DNA from: Streptomyces sp. GESEQ-4
GTDB lineage: Bacteria; Actinomycetota; Actinomycetes; Streptomycetales; Streptomycetaceae
Assembly (NCBI RefSeq): GCF_017948455.1
Contig: NZ_JAFFSU010000014.1
Span: 186,001-250,000, forward strand
DNA length: 64,000 nucleotides
Reading direction: 5' to 3'
This document shows positions 10,325 through 18,256 of this stretch, one piece after another (position 1 is the stretch's first letter; every line of letters starts with the position of its first letter). The translations under genes and the position numbers were made by a program. Below the pieces are notes generated by a model. The model was not told the origin of the DNA. It was given only the letters and a program-made list of their open reading frames with translations, and did no database searches.

Positions 10325-11248
10325 GTGGGACGGTACGTCGCCCGGCGGCTGCTCCAGATGATCCCGGTCTTCATCGGGGCCACGCTGCTGATCTTCCTGA
10401 TGGTGAACGTGATGGGCGACCCCATCGCGGGCCTGTGCGGCGACCGGCAGTGCGACCCGGCGACAGCGGCCCAGTTGCGGAAGGAGTTCGGTCTCGATAA
10501 GCCGGTCGTGCAGCAGTACCTGACGTACATGGGCAACGTCTTCACCGGCGACTTCGGCACCGCGTTCAACGGCCAGCCCGTCACCGAGCTGATGGCGTCG
10601 GCGTTCCCGGTGACCATCCGCCTGACGGTCGTCGCCATCCTCTTCGAGATCGTCATCGGCATCACCCTGGGCGTGGTGACGGGCCTGCGCCGCGGCCGCC
10701 CGATCGACACGTCCGTCCTCCTGGTCACCCTCGTCGTGATCTCCGTCCCCACCTTCGTCACCGGTCTGCTGCTCCAACTGCTCCTCGGCGTCGAGTGGGG
10801 CTGGATCAAGCCGTCGGTCTCCACGGACGCGACTTTCGGCGAGCTGATCGTGCCCGGCCTGGTCCTCGCCTCGGTCTCCCTCGCGTACGTCACCCGCCTG
10901 ACCCGCACCTCCATCGCGGAGAACAAGCGGTCCGACTACGTCCGTACGGCGATCGCCAAGGGCCTGCCCCGGCGCCGGGTGATCACGAAACACCTGCTGC
11001 GCAACTCGCTCATCCCCGTCGTCACCTTCATCGGCACCGACATCGGCGCGCTGATGGGCGGCGCGATCGTCACCGAGCGGATCTTCAACATCCACGGCGT
11101 CGGCTACCAGCTCTACCAGGGCATCCTCCGCCAGAACACCCAGACCGTCGTCGGCTTCGTGACCGTCCTCGTCCTGGTCTTCCTGGTGGCCAACCTGCTC
11201 GTGGACCTCCTGTACGCCGTACTCGACCCGAGGATCCGCTATGCCTGA
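10325..11248 (+). CDS. Oligopeptide ABC transporter permease, OppB type (operon C)
   Basis: 307-residue permease with a GTG start 6 bases after the lipoprotein stop. The first helix is LLQMIPVFIGATLLIFLMVN, followed by a loop with two cysteines (LCGDRQC) and the family phrase QLRKEFGLDKPVVQQYLTYM. The EAA loop is YVRTAIAKGLPRRRVITKHL. Six membrane helices are expected. The 3' end overlaps the next permease by 8 bases (ATGCCTGA), so the two are translationally coupled. Confidence 0.93.
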   Translation: MGRYVARRLLQMIPVFIGATLLIFLMVNVMGDPIAGLCGDRQCDPATAAQLRKEFGLDKPVVQQYLTYMGNVFTGDFGTAFNGQPVTELMASAFPVTIRLTVVAILFEIVIGITLGVVTGLRRGRPIDTSVLLVTLVVISVPTFVTGLLLQLLLGVEWGWIKPSVSTDATFGELIVPGLVLASVSLAYVTRLTRTSIAENKRSDYVRTAIAKGLPRRRVITKHLLRNSLIPVVTFIGTDIGALMGGAIVTERIFNIHGVGYQLYQGILRQNTQTVVGFVTVLVLVFLVANLLVDLLYAVLDPRIRYA

Positions 11249-12218
11249 ACCGAAGGAGCCTCAGGGCGCCATCGCCGGCACCGGAATGGGAGGCGCGATG
11301 GACCTGGCGGCCAGCGAGGCGGAGACCCTGGAGAAGACGCCGGGCGGCCCGCAAGGTACGGGCCCTCAGGGCAAACCCCGCTCCCTCTGGTCCGACGCCT
11401 GGCGCGACCTGCGCGGCAACCCCGTCTTCATCATCGCCGGGCTGGTCATCCTGTTCCTGGTCGTCATCTCGCTCTGGCCGTCGGCCATCGCCTCCGGCAA
11501 CCCCCTCAAGTGCGACCTCGCCAAGGCCCAGGAGGGCTCCCAGCCCGGCCATCCCTTCGGCTACGACGGTCAGGGCTGCGACGTCTACACGCGCACGGTG
11601 TACGGCGCCCGGAACTCGGTCTCGGTCGGGGTGTGCGCCACGCTCGGCGTAGCGATCCTCGGCAGCGTGCTGGGCGGGCTGGCCGGGTTCTTCGGCGGGG
11701 TCTGGGACTCGATCCTCTCCCGCATCACCGACATCTTCTTCGCGATCCCGGTCGTGCTCGGCGGTCTGGTGCTGCTGTCGGTGGTCACCAGCAGCACCAT
11801 CTGGCCGGTCATCGGGTTCATGGTGCTGCTCGGCTGGCCGCAGATCTCCCGCATCGCCCGCGGCTCCGTCATCACCGCCAAGCAGAACGACTACGTCCAG
11901 GCGGCCCGTGCCTTGGGTGCCTCCAACTCCCGCCTGCTCCTACGCCACATCACGCCCAACGCAGTGGCACCGGTCATCGTCGTCGCGACCATCGCGCTCG
12001 GCACGTACATCGCGCTGGAGGCGACCCTGTCGTACCTGGGCGTAGGCCTGAAGCCGCCCACGGTCAGCTGGGGCATCGACATCTCCGCCGCGTCCCCGTA
12101 CATCCGCAACGCCCCGCACGCCCTCCTGTGGCCCTCCGGCGCCCTCGCCCTCACCGTCCTCGCGTTCATCATGCTCGGCGACGCGGTACGCGACGCCCTC
12201 GACCCCAAGCTGAGGTGA
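11241..12218 (+). CDS. Oligopeptide ABC transporter permease, OppC type (operon C)
   Basis: 325-residue permease beginning at the ATG inside the end of the OppB gene. About 50 hydrophilic residues precede the first helix (PVFIIAGLVILFLVVISLWP). The OppC loop motif GHPFGYDGQGCDVYTRTVYG replaces the usual GTDxxGRD. The EAA loop is YVQAARALGASNSRLLLRHI. It forms the membrane pore with the OppB subunit; the ATPases follow 6 bases downstream. Confidence 0.93.
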   Translation: MPEPKEPQGAIAGTGMGGAMDLAASEAETLEKTPGGPQGTGPQGKPRSLWSDAWRDLRGNPVFIIAGLVILFLVVISLWPSAIASGNPLKCDLAKAQEGSQPGHPFGYDGQGCDVYTRTVYGARNSVSVGVCATLGVAILGSVLGGLAGFFGGVWDSILSRITDIFFAIPVVLGGLVLLSVVTSSTIWPVIGFMVLLGWPQISRIARGSVITAKQNDYVQAARALGASNSRLLLRHITPNAVAPVIVVATIALGTYIALEATLSYLGVGLKPPTVSWGIDISAASPYIRNAPHALLWPSGALALTVLAFIMLGDAVRDALDPKLR

Positions 12219-12224
12219 CGGCGC

Positions 12225-13199
12225 ATGTTGCTCGAAGTGCGGGATCTGCACGTGGAGTTCAGGACTCGAGACGGGATTGCCAAGGCCGTCAATGGGGTCA
12301 GCTACGAAGTCGATGCCGGCGAGACACTCGCCGTGCTCGGGGAGTCCGGGTCCGGGAAGTCCGTGACCGCGCAGACGATCATGGGGATCCTCGACATGCC
12401 GCCGGGGCGGATCACCGGCGGTGAGGGTCTTTTCCAGGGCACGGATCTGCTCACGCTGAAAGAGGAGGCGCGGCGGAAGGTCCGCGGCGCCGAGATGGCG
12501 ATGATCTTCCAGGACGCGCTGTCGTCGCTGAACCCCGTGCTCTCCGTGGGCGACCAGCTCGGCGAGATGTTCGTCGTCCACCGGGGCATGTCGCGCAGGG
12601 ACGCGCGGGCCAAGTCGATCGAGCTGATGGACCGGGTCCGTATCCCGGGGGCCTCCCAGCGCGTCCGCGACTACCCCCACCAGTTCTCCGGCGGCATGCG
12701 CCAGCGCATCATGATCGCGATGGCGCTCGCCCTGGAGCCCGCGCTGATCATCGCCGACGAGCCGACGACCGCCCTCGACGTGACCGTCCAGGCCCAGGTC
12801 ATGGATCTGCTCGCCGAGTTGCAGCGCGAGTACAACATGGGGCTCATCCTGATCACGCACGACCTCGGCGTCGTCGCCGACGTCGCCGACCGCATCGCGG
12901 TGATGTACGCGGGCCGGATCGTCGAGTCGGCGCCGGTCCACGACATCTACAAGGCGCCCGCCCACCCGTACACCCGCGGCCTGCTCGACTCCATCCCGCG
13001 CCTGGACCAGAAGGGCCAGGAGCTCTACGCCATCAAGGGCCTGCCGCCGAACCTCATGAACATCCCGCCGGGCTGCGCCTTCCACCCCCGCTGCCCAATG
13101 GCCCAGGACGTGTGCCGCACCGACGAGCCCCCGCTGTACGAGGTCTCCGAAGACCGGGGCAGCGCCTGCCACTTCTGGAGGGAGTGCCTGCATGGCTGA
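12225..13199 (+). CDS. Oligopeptide ABC transporter ATPase, OppD/DppD type (operon C)
   Basis: 324 residues from the ATG at 12225. Walker A GESGSGKS is near residue 41, with signature FSGGMRQR and Walker B LIIADEPTTALDV. By eye it is about 80 percent identical to the operon A ATPase at 1-996, with long identical stretches such as ADEPTTALDVTVQAQV and HPYTRGLLDSIPRLDQKG. This points to a fairly recent operon duplication. The C-terminal cysteine region (PGCAFHPRC) is present. It overlaps the next ATPase gene by 8 bases, exactly as in operon A. Confidence 0.93.
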   Translation: MLLEVRDLHVEFRTRDGIAKAVNGVSYEVDAGETLAVLGESGSGKSVTAQTIMGILDMPPGRITGGEGLFQGTDLLTLKEEARRKVRGAEMAMIFQDALSSLNPVLSVGDQLGEMFVVHRGMSRRDARAKSIELMDRVRIPGASQRVRDYPHQFSGGMRQRIMIAMALALEPALIIADEPTTALDVTVQAQVMDLLAELQREYNMGLILITHDLGVVADVADRIAVMYAGRIVESAPVHDIYKAPAHPYTRGLLDSIPRLDQKGQELYAIKGLPPNLMNIPPGCAFHPRCPMAQDVCRTDEPPLYEVSEDRGSACHFWRECLHG

Positions 13200-14226
13200 G
13201 CCGATCCTGGAAGTGCGCGGGCTCGTCAAGCACTACCCGCTCACCCAGGGCATCCTCTTCAAGAAGCAGGTCGGCGCCGTCAAAGCCGTGGACGGCGTGG
13301 ACTTCGAACTCACCCGCGGCGAAACCCTCGGCATCGTCGGCGAGTCCGGCTGCGGCAAGTCGACGGTCGCCAAGATGCTGGTCAACCTGGAGAGACCGAC
13401 GTCCGGGTCGATCAAGTACAAGGGCGAGGACATCACCAAGCTGTCCGGCAAGGCCCTCAAGACCGTCCGCCGCAACATCCAGATGGTGTTCCAGGACCCG
13501 TACACCTCCCTCAACCCGCGCATGACGGTCGGCGACATCATCGGAGAGCCGTACGACATCCACCCCGAGGTGGCCCCGAAGGGCGACCGGCGCAAGCGCG
13601 TCCAGGACCTGCTCGACGTCGTAGGCCTGAACCCGGAATACATCAACCGCTACCCGCACCAGTTCTCCGGCGGCCAGCGTCAACGCATCGGCATCGCACG
13701 GGGGTTGGCGCTGCGCCCCGAGGTGATCGTCGCCGACGAGCCGGTTTCCGCCCTCGATGTCTCGGTCCAGGCGCAGGTGATCAACCTGATGGAGCGGCTG
13801 CAGGACGAGTTCGACCTCTCCTACATCTTCATCGCGCACGACCTGTCGATCGTCCGGCACATCTCGGACCGGGTCGGGGTGATGTACCTCGGGCGGATCG
13901 TGGAGACCGGACGGGACGCCGAGATCTACGACCATCCGACGCACCCCTACACCCAGGCGCTGCTCTCCGCGGTGCCCGTCCCGGACCCCGAGGCGCGCGA
14001 GCACCGGGAGCGGATCATCCTCGCCGGCGATGTCCCGTCCCCGACGAACATCCCCTCCGGCTGCCGCTTCCGCACCCGCTGCTGGAAGGCACGGGAGCGC
14101 TGCGAACTGGAAGTGCCGCCGCTCGCGGTGCCCCCGGAGTTCAGGGCAGGCGGCCCCGCGGCGCACGACTCCGCCTGCCACTTCGCGGAGGAGAAGCAGG
14201 TCGTACCGGCCGAGAACACGGAGTAA
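13192..14226 (+). CDS. Oligopeptide ABC transporter ATPase, OppF/DppF type (operon C)
   Basis: 344-residue last gene of operon C, ATG overlapping the upstream stop. Walker A GESGCGKST, signature FSGGQRQR and Walker B VIVADEPVSALDV are intact. It is very similar to the operon A gene at 989 through most of its length but lacks that gene's 45-residue acidic N-terminal extension, so the difference lies before residue 5. A hairpin at 14306-14341 sits between it and the convergent peptidase. Confidence 0.93.
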   Translation: MAEPILEVRGLVKHYPLTQGILFKKQVGAVKAVDGVDFELTRGETLGIVGESGCGKSTVAKMLVNLERPTSGSIKYKGEDITKLSGKALKTVRRNIQMVFQDPYTSLNPRMTVGDIIGEPYDIHPEVAPKGDRRKRVQDLLDVVGLNPEYINRYPHQFSGGQRQRIGIARGLALRPEVIVADEPVSALDVSVQAQVINLMERLQDEFDLSYIFIAHDLSIVRHISDRVGVMYLGRIVETGRDAEIYDHPTHPYTQALLSAVPVPDPEAREHRERIILAGDVPSPTNIPSGCRFRTRCWKARERCELEVPPLAVPPEFRAGGPAAHDSACHFAEEKQVVPAENTE

Positions 14227-14305
14227 CACAGAGGCAACTCGGACGACCCGTTTCCGATATACGGACGCGCCAATCTCTACAACGTACGGCCGTGCGGGTG
14301 CCGTA

Positions 14306-14341
14306 AACGGGCTGGGACGCGCCATGTCGTCCCAGCCCGTT
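14306..14341. terminator. Bidirectional hairpin terminator
   Basis: A perfect 13-bp stem (14306-14318 with 14329-14341) with a 10-nt loop lies between the convergent operon C and S9 peptidase genes, 5 bases from the peptidase stop. It can serve both strands. Confidence 0.75.
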
Positions 14342-14346
14342 GCCGT

Positions 14347-16464
14347 CTAGGCCAACCCCAGCGAGCGCTTCAGGAAGTCCACCTGAAGCAGCAGCAGATT
14401 CTCGGCGACCTGTTCCTGCGGGGTCATGTGCGTCACCCCGGACAGCGGCAGCACCTCGTGCGGGCGGCCGGCGGACAGCAGGGCCGAGGAGAGGCGGAGG
14501 GCGTGGGCGACGACCACGTTGTCGTCGGCCAGGCCGTGCACGATCATCAGCGGGCGGTGCGGCTCGGCGGGGGAGGACAGACCGTCGTCCGTCACCAGGG
14601 AACTCTTCGCGTACGACTCCGGGTGCGTGGCCGGGTCGCCCAGGTACCGCTCCGTGTAGTGCGTGTCGTACAGCCGCCAGTCGGTGACCGGGGCGCCCGC
14701 GATGCCCGCGTGGAAGACGTCCGGGCGGCGCAGCACCGCGAGCCCGGCGAGCCAGCCGCCGTAGGACCAGCCGCGGATCGCCACCCGGGTCAGGTCCAGC
14801 GGGTGGCTCTTCGCGAGGTCGTGCAATGCCTCGATCTGGTCGTCGAGGGAGACGGTGAGGTCGTGGTGGATGGCCTTCTCCCAGGCGGGGGAGCGGCCGG
14901 GGGTGCCGCGGCCGTCGGCGACGACCACCGCGAAACCCTGGTCGGCGAACCACTGCGAGGTGAGGTGCGCGTTGTGCGCGGCGACCACGCGGGGCCCGTG
15001 CGGACCGCCGTACGGATCCAGCAAAACCGGAAGAGGGGCATCCCCTCGGTGGTCCTGAGGCAACAGCACGGCGCACGGGATACGCCGTGCGCCCCCTTCG
15101 GTGAGGACCATGCGCGGCGACATTCCGGGATCTTCGGCGTACGAGGGGATGATCGCCGCCCTCTTCCCGTCCCGCAGCACCTGCACCTGGGCGCCCGGTT
15201 TGTCCGGCACCGCCGACACCAGGACCGTCACGCCCCCGGAGCGCACGGCCGAGTGCACGCCGGGCTCCTGGGAGACGCGCTCCATGCCGAGCTCGTTGAC
15301 CCGGTAGACGTGCACTTCGCCGGTCTCCGGGGCGGCCGCGTCCTCGCCCGCCGACGCCGAGACCAGCACGTCGTCGTCGGCGACGTCGAGCACGGCGCGC
15401 AGGTGCAACTGCGGTCCGGTCAGCGGGCGTTCACCGACCGCGAGGACCCGGGCGCCGCCCTCGTCGGCGATCCGCACGAGCCGTCCGGAGGGGCTCCAGC
15501 AGGGCACGCCGGGGAAAAGTTCAAGCCATGTTGGATCTTCGTCCGCGTGCACCATGCGGGTGGCCCCGGTGTCCGGGTCCACGGCCAGGAAGAGCTGGCT
15601 GCGCTGGTCCCGGGCCTGGACGAGTAGCAGCGGTGCACCCGCCGCTGACCAGTGCACATGCGCGAGGTAGGGATAGCGCGCCCGGTCCCAGACGACCTCC
15701 GTGCGGGTCCCGTCGAGGCCGATCACGAACAGCCGGACCTCCGCGTTGGCGCTGCCCGCCACCGGATACGCGACGTGGTTCGGGTCACGTTCCGGATGGG
15801 CCGGGTCGGAGATCCACCAGCGCCGCACCGGCGTGTCGTCCGCGCGGGCGACCAGCAGCCGGTCCGCCTCCGGCGCCCACCAGAAGCCCCGTGACCGGCC
15901 CATCTCCTCGGCCGCGATGAACTCGGCCAGTCCGTACGTCACTTGCTCCGACTCCGGCTCCGCGAGCGCCCGGTCACCCTCGCCCTCGGCGCCCACGACC
16001 CGCAGGGCGCCCCGGACGACGTAGGCGATATGCCGTCCGTCGGGGGCGGGGCGCGGGTCGATCACCGGTCCTGGGACGGGGAGTTCGCGTGCCGTGCCGG
16101 CCCGTAGCTCGGCCGTGAAAAGCCGCCCTGACAACGTAAAAGAGGCCAACTCGACGGCCGTGTCGGTGGCGTAGCCGACGATGCCGGCGCCGGACTCGCG
16201 GCTGCGTTCACGGCGTGCGCGTTCCTCGGGCGACAGGTTCTCCGACGTGCCGCCGAGCAGGGCGCGCGGCTCGGCCGCCACGCGCTCCCCGGCGTCCGGC
16301 AGGTCCAGCACCCAGAGCGAATTCGCACGGTCTGTACCGGAACCCGAGCGCAGGAACACGACTCGGGAACCGTCGGGCGCCACGGTGAACGAACGCGGCG
16401 CGCCGAGCGTGAATCGCTGGGTGCGGGCGTGCCGTCGGGGGAAGGAGTCGGGCTCTGTCGTCAT
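14347..16464 (-). CDS. S9 family prolyl oligopeptidase / dipeptidyl-peptidase IV-type serine peptidase
   Basis: 705-residue peptidase without a signal peptide, so probably cytoplasmic. The N-terminal two thirds is the beta-propeller of DPP IV-like enzymes (with a motif such as QVTYGLAEFIAAEEMGRSRG, the region contributing the double-Glu substrate clamp). The C-terminal alpha/beta hydrolase domain has the nucleophile in GWSYGGW (Ser567), aspartate in HGLADDN (Asp648) and histidine in GVTHMT (His679). It would release dipeptides or cleave after proline. The ATG at 16464 is preceded by TATGGT six bases upstream, so it may be leaderless. Its position beside the peptide importers suggests it processes imported peptides (inference). 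Confidence 0.93.
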   Translation of the reverse strand: MTTEPDSFPRRHARTQRFTLGAPRSFTVAPDGSRVVFLRSGSGTDRANSLWVLDLPDAGERVAAEPRALLGGTSENLSPEERARRERSRESGAGIVGYATDTAVELASFTLSGRLFTAELRAGTARELPVPGPVIDPRPAPDGRHIAYVVRGALRVVGAEGEGDRALAEPESEQVTYGLAEFIAAEEMGRSRGFWWAPEADRLLVARADDTPVRRWWISDPAHPERDPNHVAYPVAGSANAEVRLFVIGLDGTRTEVVWDRARYPYLAHVHWSAAGAPLLLVQARDQRSQLFLAVDPDTGATRMVHADEDPTWLELFPGVPCWSPSGRLVRIADEGGARVLAVGERPLTGPQLHLRAVLDVADDDVLVSASAGEDAAAPETGEVHVYRVNELGMERVSQEPGVHSAVRSGGVTVLVSAVPDKPGAQVQVLRDGKRAAIIPSYAEDPGMSPRMVLTEGGARRIPCAVLLPQDHRGDAPLPVLLDPYGGPHGPRVVAAHNAHLTSQWFADQGFAVVVADGRGTPGRSPAWEKAIHHDLTVSLDDQIEALHDLAKSHPLDLTRVAIRGWSYGGWLAGLAVLRRPDVFHAGIAGAPVTDWRLYDTHYTERYLGDPATHPESYAKSSLVTDDGLSSPAEPHRPLMIVHGLADDNVVVAHALRLSSALLSAGRPHEVLPLSGVTHMTPQEQVAENLLLLQVDFLKRSLGLA

Positions 16465-16470
16465 GCCCCG

Positions 16471-16476
16471 ACCATA
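16471..16476 (-). promoter_or_regulatory. Candidate leaderless -10 box (S9 peptidase)
   Basis: TATGGT on the minus strand ends 6 nt before the ATG at 16464, placing the expected transcription start on or next to the start codon. Confidence 0.45.
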
Positions 16477-16620
16477 TTGGCCATGCGCCCCCTTGTGCGG
16501 CCGTGCGCCGACGGATGCGCATGCGTCGATAGTTATGATCACTGGCGTCGCGTGGGTATGAACCTGCTGGCTGTCGTATGGATTTACAAGGTGCCCTGCT
16601 CTGACTGGAGGTGAGCCGCC

Positions 16621-16815
16621 GTGGCACTCTCGATCTCGGCGGTGGTGCTGCTGGCGATCATCGTCTTCCTGCTGGTCAAGAAATCAGGCCTCAAGGCGGG
16701 ACACGCGGTCGTCTGCGTGCTGCTGGGCTTCTATCTCGCCTCCTCGACCGTCGCTCCCACCATCGACGAGCTGACGACGAACCTTGCCGGGATGATCAGC
16801 AGCATCAAGTTCTGA
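16621..16815 (+). CDS. Small two-helix membrane protein
   Basis: 64 residues, GTG start with a good ribosome site (GGAGGTGAG, spacing suited to 16621). Two hydrophobic segments (about residues 3-20 and 27-45) are separated by KKSGLKAGH, followed by a polar end. No enzymatic motif is visible. I recall similar short proteins in other Streptomyces next to mshB, but I do not know a function. It lies on the plus strand, divergent from the S9 peptidase, 23 bp before mshB. Confidence 0.75.
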   Translation: MALSISAVVLLAIIVFLLVKKSGLKAGHAVVCVLLGFYLASSTVAPTIDELTTNLAGMISSIKF

Positions 16816-16825
16816 TCCACACCTT

Positions 16826-16831
16826 TAGGGT
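16826..16831 (+). promoter_or_regulatory. Candidate leaderless -10 box (mshB)
   Basis: TAGGGT followed by 7 nt and then the mshB ATG at 16839. No ribosome site is visible, fitting a leaderless transcript. Confidence 0.5.
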
Positions 16832-16838
16832 GGGTGCC

Positions 16839-17687
16839 ATGACGGACCTGCCCGCTCGACGTCTGCTGCTGGTGCACGCGCACCCGGACGACGAGTCGAT
16901 CAACAACGGCGCGACCATGGCCAAGTACGCCGCCGAGGGCGCCCAGGTGACCCTGGTCACCTGCACCCTCGGTGAACTCGGCGAGGTCATCCCGCCCGAA
17001 CTGCGCCACCTGACCGGCACCGCCCTCGGCGAGTACCGGCAGCGCGAGCTCACCGCCGCCATGGCCGAGCTCGGCGTCGCGGACTTCCGTCTCCTCGGCG
17101 GCCCCGGCCGCTACCGCGACTCCGGGATGATGGGCCTGGCCGACAACGACGACCCCGCCTGCTTCTGGCAGGCGGACGTCGACGAGGCCGCCGCCCATCT
17201 CGTCGAGGTGATCCGCGAGGTACGGCCCCAGGTTCTCGTCACCTACGACAGCAACGGCGGCTACGGGCACCCCGATCACATCCAGGCCCACCGGGTGGCC
17301 ATGCGCGCCGCCGAGCAGACCGGCCTCGGCATTCGGAAGGTCTACTGGAACCGCGTACCGCGCCCCGTCGCCGAGGCCGCCTTCGCCCGGCTCCAGGACG
17401 ACCTGCCCGGCCTGCCCTTCGACAAGTCGGCCGCCGTCGACGACGTACCGGGTGTGGTGGACGAGACAGAGGTCACCACCGCGATCGACGGCACCCCGTA
17501 CGCCGCCGCCAAGGCCGCCGCGATGCGCGCGCACGCCACGCAGATCGACGTGGCCGAGCCCTACTTCGCGCTCTCCAACGAACTCGCGCAGCCCCTCTTC
17601 ACCACGGAGTACTACCAACTGGTCCAGGGGGAACCCGCCGTTCCGGGAGAGACCGACCTGTTCGCCGGAATCGAGGAGGCGTCATGA
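16839..17687 (+). CDS. mshB: N-acetyl-1-D-myo-inositol-2-amino-2-deoxy-alpha-D-glucopyranoside deacetylase (MshB)
   Basis: 282-residue zinc deacetylase of the PIG-L (LmbE) superfamily. It removes the acetyl group from GlcNAc-inositol in mycothiol synthesis, the actinobacterial low-molecular-weight thiol. The metal-binding AHPDDE motif is at residues 14-19 (His15, Asp18) and the third ligand is in GYGHPDH (His144); Asp17 is the expected general base. TCTLGELGEVIPPEL and the WNRVPRP region match MshB rather than the related Mca amidase. The ATG at 16839 is preferred over far-upstream starts because homology begins there and TAGGGT lies 7 nt before it. Its 3' end overlaps the next gene (ATGA). 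Confidence 0.94.
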   Translation: MTDLPARRLLLVHAHPDDESINNGATMAKYAAEGAQVTLVTCTLGELGEVIPPELRHLTGTALGEYRQRELTAAMAELGVADFRLLGGPGRYRDSGMMGLADNDDPACFWQADVDEAAAHLVEVIREVRPQVLVTYDSNGGYGHPDHIQAHRVAMRAAEQTGLGIRKVYWNRVPRPVAEAAFARLQDDLPGLPFDKSAAVDDVPGVVDETEVTTAIDGTPYAAAKAAAMRAHATQIDVAEPYFALSNELAQPLFTTEYYQLVQGEPAVPGETDLFAGIEEAS

Positions 17688-18094
17688 CCCAGCAGGGCTC
17701 CATGCTCGCCCAGCCCATGCACCGCCCGTCCGCCGTGCGGGCCGCCGCCTATCTGGGCCTCTTCGTGCTCGGCGCGGTCGTCGGCGTGGCCGGGGCGCTG
17801 GTGCAGTCCGCGTGGATGCCGGGCGGGCTGCTGCTCGCTCTCGCCGGTGAGGCCGGGGCCTGTCTCGGCGGAGCGCTCGCCGCGCGCAGCAGAGGCGGGG
17901 CCGTCGCGCCGGCCGGCGGCTGGATGCTCGCCGTCATCCTGCTCACCGCCAGCCGTCCCGAGGGCGACTTCGTGTTCGCCGCGGAAGGCGGCTCCTATCT
18001 CTTCCTGCTCGGCGGTATGGCTGTGGCTGTGATCTGCGCCACCCTTGGCCCGGGGCGGCAACCGGGCGGAGGCCCCGCCCGACTTGGGAAATGA
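17684..18094 (+). CDS. Four-helix membrane protein linked to mshB (possibly DUF6113)
   Basis: 136 residues, ATG overlapping the mshB stop, so translationally coupled. Hydrophobic segments lie at about 21-42, 45-65, 75-90 and 101-118, with a cytoplasmic-looking tail (PGRQPGGGPARLGK). No conserved catalytic residues. The family name is from memory. Co-translation with mshB is the only functional hint. Confidence 0.8.
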   Translation: MTQQGSMLAQPMHRPSAVRAAAYLGLFVLGAVVGVAGALVQSAWMPGGLLLALAGEAGACLGGALAARSRGGAVAPAGGWMLAVILLTASRPEGDFVFAAEGGSYLFLLGGMAVAVICATLGPGRQPGGGPARLGK

Positions 18095-18256
18095 CGTAAC
18101 ACTTCGCCGTTTCTTGCTCGTGTTGGTCCCGTGTGGGTTTCCGAGGCGGTCGTGGGATACGGGCCGGAAGTGGCCAGTATGGTGGTGGCCGCCGCCGAGC
18201 CGCCCGAACTGTGTTGAGGTCGAAACGGGCGGCGGAGCCAACCGGGAGAACCTGCC

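Noticed and set aside
14347..16542. S9 peptidase starting 26 codons earlier
   Set aside because: The extension has atypical codons and no ribosome site, while a -10-like box sits directly before the ATG at 16464.
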